A stretch of 45,906 nucleotides of DNA from Candidatus Poseidoniaceae archaeon (GTDB lineage: Archaea > Thermoplasmatota > Poseidoniia > Poseidoniales > Poseidoniaceae), in the NCBI GenBank assembly GCA_028353405.1, contig JAOMOG010000011.1, positions 1 through 45,906 of the forward strand, read 5' to 3'. Position 1 is the first letter of the stretch. Each line of letters starts with the position of its first letter. The position numbers and the translations under genes are program-made. This document shows, piece after piece, positions 42,125 to 45,906 of this stretch. The notes below the pieces were generated by a model. The model made no database searches, had not been told where the DNA came from, and saw only the letters and a program-made list of their open reading frames with translations.

Positions 42125-43366
42125 ATGCTACACCACAGATTAAAATGCCTAAAGTCGGGCGATATTATTGATGATCAATACACCTTGCACTATACAGATG
42201 GCGCATTACTCACTGCACAATATTCTAGACCATTAGTCCCAAAGAACCTATCTGGTGTTTGGAAATATGCTGATTGGTTGCCAACTAGTACCACTTCCAA
42301 ATATGTTGCTGGAACTATAACCTACAAATCTGAAAAATTAAATCAGGCCCTTGGAATGTCAAATCTTTGGATTACATTCCATGGATATTGGCCTGAGAAA
42401 GGAGGTCTTTGCCCTACTGGAAGTTTCAAAGATATGGAGGCAGTTCCAACCATACAACGACTTAGAGACCATGATTGCAAAGGAATGATTTGCGCCAGTG
42501 CAGGTAATACAGCACGTGCTTTCATCCACTTCTGTGGCTTGGATGATATGCCCCTGATTGTGGTTGTCGGAAAAGATCACGGCCACAGACTTTGGACCAA
42601 AAAAGGACATCCAACGGAGTCTGTGAAATTAGTTATTGTTGAAGACGGCGATTATTACGATGCAAAAACAATTGCAAAAGCCATCGCTAAAGAGTTGACA
42701 GGCTGGCAAATGGAGGGCAGTGTCCACAACGTGGCCCGTCGAGATGGAATTGGCTCCTTGATTCTCGATGCAGCGTTTGCTATGAATCGATTACCAGAAC
42801 ATTATTTCCAAGGAATTGGTGGCGGGCCAGGTCCTATTGGAGTGCATGAAATGGCACACCGGGCCATTGCTTCAGGGCAATTCGAGGGCCCCGTTCCACG
42901 CCAACATCTTTCTCAGAATATTGAGCACAGCCCAATCCATAATGCGTGGCAAGAGAAAAGAGATCACTTGTTGCCGGAAGATTTCCCCTCTGAAGAAGTG
43001 ACCGTCTATTCTGATTATCTGCTCAATAAGGGACCAGCCTATGGGCCGGTTGGCGGTGTACACGATATCCTCAAAGACTCAAACGGTCAAACCTACGTTG
43101 TCAAAGAGGCTGATGCGATACAGGCAAAGCAATTGTTTGAATCGATTGAAGGCATTGATATCATGACTCCTGGTGCAGTGGCCTTAGCAAGTTTACAACA
43201 GGCACTGGCTTCGGGTGAAGTAGAATCTTCTTCACCGACAGTTCTCAACATCAGTGGCGGTGGCGTCAATCGTTACAAGCAAGACCAAGAGACTGAAATT
43301 CTAGAGCCTTGGCTGAGGGTAAAGAAGGCGAACGGTGCTATGGAAATACTCGAAGCACTTCAGTGA
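42125..43366 (+). CDS. Cysteate synthase-like PLP enzyme (threonine synthase family)
   Basis: A 413-residue fold-type II PLP enzyme. TGSFKDMEA holds the Schiff-base Lys102, CASAGNTARAFIHF the phosphate loop, and NISGGGVNR the C-terminal cofactor loop. YKSEKLNQALGMSNLWITFH, GYWPEKGG, HNVARRDGIG, YFQGIGGGPGPIG and PIHNAWQ agree better, from memory, with methanogen cysteate synthase (O-phosphoserine + sulfite to L-cysteate + phosphate) than with threonine synthase. The N-terminal Cys cluster I recall for the methanogen enzyme is reduced to one Cys (RLKCLKSG). Starts at 42110 (overlapping the dehydrogenase) and 42125 are possible; 42125 fits the family N-terminus. A plain threonine synthase remains the alternative. 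Confidence 0.78.
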   Translation: MLHHRLKCLKSGDIIDDQYTLHYTDGALLTAQYSRPLVPKNLSGVWKYADWLPTSTTSKYVAGTITYKSEKLNQALGMSNLWITFHGYWPEKGGLCPTGSFKDMEAVPTIQRLRDHDCKGMICASAGNTARAFIHFCGLDDMPLIVVVGKDHGHRLWTKKGHPTESVKLVIVEDGDYYDAKTIAKAIAKELTGWQMEGSVHNVARRDGIGSLILDAAFAMNRLPEHYFQGIGGGPGPIGVHEMAHRAIASGQFEGPVPRQHLSQNIEHSPIHNAWQEKRDHLLPEDFPSEEVTVYSDYLLNKGPAYGPVGGVHDILKDSNGQTYVVKEADAIQAKQLFESIEGIDIMTPGAVALASLQQALASGEVESSSPTVLNISGGGVNRYKQDQETEILEPWLRVKKANGAMEILEALQ

Positions 43367-43385
43367 ATATGACGAAATTGCTTCT

Positions 43386-43706
43386 TCAAGCCTTGCGACC
43401 TGCATCAAACATTTCCTTTAGAGAACCATCTTCAAGCATTTCCAAAACGATGTCGGATCCTCCGACCAATTCGCCTTGAACAAACACTTGTGGCATTGTA
43501 GGGAAATCAGACCAAGCACAAACCGATGGAATTGCTCTAGGGTCGCTGAGAATATTTACTGCGGCGAATGGTTCACCAAAAGACTGCAAAACCTGTGCAG
43601 CTCTACTTGAGAATCCACATTGCGGTTCATTAGGGTCGCCTTTCATGAACAATACCAAAGCGTGTTCATCTACTATTGCTTGTAATTCTTCATCGGTCCA
43701 TTGCAT
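43386..43706 (-). CDS. grxD: Monothiol CGFS glutaredoxin
   Basis: A 106-residue glutaredoxin of the Grx4/GrxD class. LFMKGDPNEPQCGFSSRAAQ contains the active-site CGFS, which with a thiol ligand bridges a [2Fe-2S] cluster; the WSDFPTMPQVFVQGELVGGS segment supplies the cis-Pro and GG glutathione-binding loops. It carries or delivers Fe-S clusters. The ATG at 43706 has AAGGAG 8 nt upstream, inside the end of the bolA-like gene; a GTG at 43715 is the alternative. It is co-transcribed with that gene. Confidence 0.93.
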   Translation of the reverse strand: MQWTDEELQAIVDEHALVLFMKGDPNEPQCGFSSRAAQVLQSFGEPFAAVNILSDPRAIPSVCAWSDFPTMPQVFVQGELVGGSDIVLEMLEDGSLKEMFDAGRKA

Positions 43707-43711
43707 ATTTT

Positions 43712-44032
43712 TCACTCCTTGTTTAATTTCTCTATTCGGCGAATGTGGATTCCTTGTCCACCACCATGAGGGTCAAATGCAGTATCTCCAGCAGTTTCTG
43801 CTTGTGCAGGGGTCATACACTTCAGATCAAGTGCGTGTACTGGGTGAGGAATATGTTGCTTCATATGCGCCAAAACTTGCTTCTGGCGTTGTAGTGGGCG
43901 CATACCCTCAAATTCTGCAGAGATAATACGGACATGAAAATGGTCTCCTGAACCATGCAAATCGATGACTTCAACATCTGCATCTGGAACTGCTACAAGA
44001 ACTTCCTGTGCCAACCAATCAACTGTAACCAT
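43712..44032 (-). CDS. bolA: BolA family protein
   Basis: A 106-residue protein with the BolA core: DADVEVIDLHGSGDHFHVRI, AEFEGMRPLQRQKQVLAHMK and HPVHALDLKCMTPAQ, where the conserved His and following strand bind the shared Fe-S cluster with CGFS glutaredoxins. It has an extra C-terminal tail of about 25 residues (FDPHGGGQGIHIRR). Its last codons include the glutaredoxin ribosome site, and the two genes form one operon. The pair likely senses or traffics iron-sulfur clusters. Confidence 0.92.
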   Translation of the reverse strand: MVTVDWLAQEVLVAVPDADVEVIDLHGSGDHFHVRIISAEFEGMRPLQRQKQVLAHMKQHIPHPVHALDLKCMTPAQAETAGDTAFDPHGGGQGIHIRRIEKLNKE

Positions 44033-44090
44033 TGTCTCGCCCTATCATCGCCTCGCGCTAAATGGCTTTGAACCTGTGCTATGCAATACG

Positions 44091-45605
44091 ATGCTTGAAA
44101 ACTCACCAGCCGTTGCGATAACCATGTCACAACCGGGTGGATTCCGTCTACCCGATATGAAACGAGATTCAACTTGGCTTGCTGGTGCTGACCTATTTGC
44201 AGTGTTTTTGGCACTTGCCGGTCAAGTCATACTCACTCGTTCATTGCTATCAAGTGATTATGGTTTATTCATCATCCTGCTTGATTTATTTGCTACTACT
44301 TTCTTAATAATCGATTTAGGGCTTCCAACATTATTGGCTAGAGATGGGGTAAAAGCACCCCATCTAGTATGGCCCGCTGTTTGGCGAGTATACGGAATGC
44401 AACTAAAAATTGCCATTCCATTTTTTTTACTAACTCTGTTGTTAACACCTCAACTAATTCCATCTTGGCAAAACCAAATTTCACTATTGATTCTGACTTC
44501 CATTATAGCCATTGTCCACATCGCATCATATGCACCTAGAAGTGCACTAAGAGCAATAGGAGAGGCGCGTATTGAAGGTTTTACCAAAGTAATAGAACGC
44601 GCAATAACTACAATACTATACTGTATTCTATTTGTCAAAGGATATGATAATGTAGAGTATTTCGCTGCTGCATTTTTATCTGGAGCCTTTATTGCATGGG
44701 TATTCTCATTAATACAGTTGTCAAAAATATCCAGGCCACTTTGGCTATCTAAAGAGATATGGAATTGGAATGATTTAGGAGAATCATGGACAAGCCCTAA
44801 ACAACTGTTTTTTTCAGCAATGCCATTCGCAATAACATTAGGAATATTACCATATGTGATCAGAATTGAGAAGTTCATTTTAGCCGGATACATGGGTATT
44901 GATGCCGCCGCATTATTCCATGTAGCACAATTAGCATGGCTGGCCGGATTAGTTGTGCCTCAAGCGATGCGTTCTGCATTATTGCCTGTACTCGGCAATG
45001 TCCGTGATGACGAATCTGCATTCAAATCCGAAATGGAAAAGTCAATGTATTTTTGTTTCAATCTTATGCCGATTGGATTTTATTGCGGTGCTATCATCGT
45101 ATGGTTGCTTTTACCGATTGCCTTCCCGTCACAATACATCGATGGAAGCCTAGGTGCATCGGCTGTTGACATCTTTTTCATACTCTTATTTGGATGGTCG
45201 ATGACGATATTAGCTACTCCTTTTTACACTGCACTAAAGGCTGGAAAAAAACCTTGGAACTTCACTTTATTCATTTTACTAGTAGTGGTTTTCGGTAGCT
45301 TAGTTGGATGGTTTTTAATTTCATATTTCTCAGAAGTAGGTATAACTCAAGCGATTGCTTCAGCAGCCTTCGCTTCATCGCTAACTTCGTTATTCTTGCT
45401 AATAATTTCCATCCACTTGAGTCGCTCTTGGCCACTTGTCAAGGAAAATATGAGCGCTTGGATTCTATTGATTTCATCGGTAGCAATCGCAAGTTATTCA
45501 CTATGGAATACTGACTTTATTATCGGCGTTTCATTACCTGCAATTTACTTCATTGGTTCACTAATTTATTCAAAAGTGAATTCCAAGAGTCTTGACAATG
45601 CGTGA
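44091..45605 (+). CDS. Wzx-like polysaccharide flippase
   Basis: A 504-residue integral membrane protein of the MOP flippase type with about twelve helices. The first segment, STWLAGADLFAVFLALAGQV then ILTRSLLSSDYGLFI, matches Wzx-family helices 1-2 with the usual xxYGxF turn. YAPRSALRAIGEARIEGFTK and PFAITLGILPYVIRIEKFIL fit helices 4-7. It would flip lipid-linked oligosaccharides. In-frame ATGs at 44091 and 44124 are possible; further upstream starts run into the divergent bolA. Its last 56 nt overlap the convergent glycosyltransferase gene. Confidence 0.88.
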   Translation: MLENSPAVAITMSQPGGFRLPDMKRDSTWLAGADLFAVFLALAGQVILTRSLLSSDYGLFIILLDLFATTFLIIDLGLPTLLARDGVKAPHLVWPAVWRVYGMQLKIAIPFFLLTLLLTPQLIPSWQNQISLLILTSIIAIVHIASYAPRSALRAIGEARIEGFTKVIERAITTILYCILFVKGYDNVEYFAAAFLSGAFIAWVFSLIQLSKISRPLWLSKEIWNWNDLGESWTSPKQLFFSAMPFAITLGILPYVIRIEKFILAGYMGIDAAALFHVAQLAWLAGLVVPQAMRSALLPVLGNVRDDESAFKSEMEKSMYFCFNLMPIGFYCGAIIVWLLLPIAFPSQYIDGSLGASAVDIFFILLFGWSMTILATPFYTALKAGKKPWNFTLFILLVVVFGSLVGWFLISYFSEVGITQAIASAAFASSLTSLFLLIISIHLSRSWPLVKENMSAWILLISSVAIASYSLWNTDFIIGVSLPAIYFIGSLIYSKVNSKSLDNA

Positions 45606-45906
45606 TGCTAAAGCGCTCAGGTAGTTCGATTTTATCTTTTTTCCAGTCCGCCGCTATGGCATTTTCAACAGCATCGGCCAACTTCAACTCATCGTATTCT
45701 TTACTGATGAATTTACTAGGAAGCCATTCACTCAAATCACCGACATCAACTGCAACAACGGGAGTTCCACAGGCGATTGATTCGCGCGCTACCAATGGCC
45801 CCGATTCTCTCTTGGAAGTTATCAGCGTAACCGATGCTACAAGCATCCTATCCCAGACTATACTACGCGGTTGTTGATTTAGTGTTGTGACTCCTACAAC
45901 CCAACC
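45550..45906 (-). CDS. Family 4 glycosyltransferase (5' end outside window)
   Basis: The frame stays open from the stop at 45550 to the right edge (118 residues visible), so the N-terminus is missing. SKRESGPLVARESIACGTPV then VAVDVGD is the GT4 E-x7-E nucleotide-sugar signature, followed by a typical C-terminal helix (DSWNSLLNKLV). A Met at 45846 is internal, not the start. It overlaps the flippase 3' end by 56 nt on the opposite strand and is likely another member of the glycan island. Confidence 0.85.
   Translation of the reverse strand, partial: GWVVGVTTLNQQPRSIVWDRMLVASVTLITSKRESGPLVARESIACGTPVVAVDVGDLSEWLPSKFISKEYDELKLADAVENAIAADWKKDKIELPERFSITHCQDSWNSLLNKLVNQ

Noticed and set aside
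24219-45906. Glycan island considered as a recent mobile element
   Set aside because: I found no integrase, transposase, flanking tRNA or direct repeats; base composition is similar to the rest by eye.

Overview
The window reads as a piece of a planktonic marine euryarchaeal genome, most likely Candidatus Poseidoniales (Marine Group II); Marine Group III is an alternative. The reasons are an archaeal type IV pilin with the AVSPVIATILMVAITV N-terminus (23618-24115), a type II methionine aminopeptidase, an archaeal-looking GlmM, TATA boxes about 26-28 nt upstream of start codons (including a leaderless one at 12708), GGTGA-type ribosome sites inside operons, and low GC. Several genes look bacterial (ATP-type PEPCK, MBOAT O-acetylation, ABC polysaccharide export, TupA-like ATP-grasp, BolA with a CGFS glutaredoxin), which fits transfer into this lineage. 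I saw no rRNA, tRNA, transposase, integrase or CRISPR array.

Layout. 1-2295: a secreted PPC/CARDB repeat protein running off the left edge. 2393-8051: pckA and a divergent giant membrane protein (1306 aa). 8054-10411: a GlmM plus GlmU-C-like acetyltransferase pair for amino-sugar activation. 10450-16912: small regulatory, secreted and modifying genes (small HTH protein, PLC-like lipoprotein, PKD protein, atypical SDR, a 58-aa membrane protein, two GNATs, NodB-type deacetylase, zinc-ribbon/proline-repeat protein). 17027-23119: a co-oriented run with SF1 helicase, RDD membrane protein, proline-rich protein, conserved small protein, YrdC/Sua5-like protein, methionine aminopeptidase and a small membrane protein. 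23120-24207: a 500-bp AT-rich intergenic region, the pilin gene, and a double-hairpin terminator.

24219-45906 is a surface-glycan island. It holds at least six glycosyltransferases, a UDP-hexose epimerase, an ABC-2 exporter (Wzm/Wzt type), a Wzx-like flippase, an SGNH plus MBOAT O-acetylation pair, a nucleotide-sugar 6-dehydrogenase, a cysteate-synthase-like enzyme, and two unusual fusions: a dimethylformamidase-large-subunit-like domain with TPRs and a GT2 domain (30179-33355), and a GT2-like domain with a TupA-like ATP-grasp ligase (35271-36773). A BolA-glutaredoxin pair is inserted near the right end.

Working together (inference): the dehydrogenase can make a uronic acid, the cysteate synthase a sulfonated amino acid, and the TupA-like ligase an amide bond. 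The island could therefore build an O-acetylated, aminoacylated and possibly sulfonated surface polymer that is exported by the ABC transporter. This is the main candidate for an undescribed system here; each family call rests on motifs read by eye.
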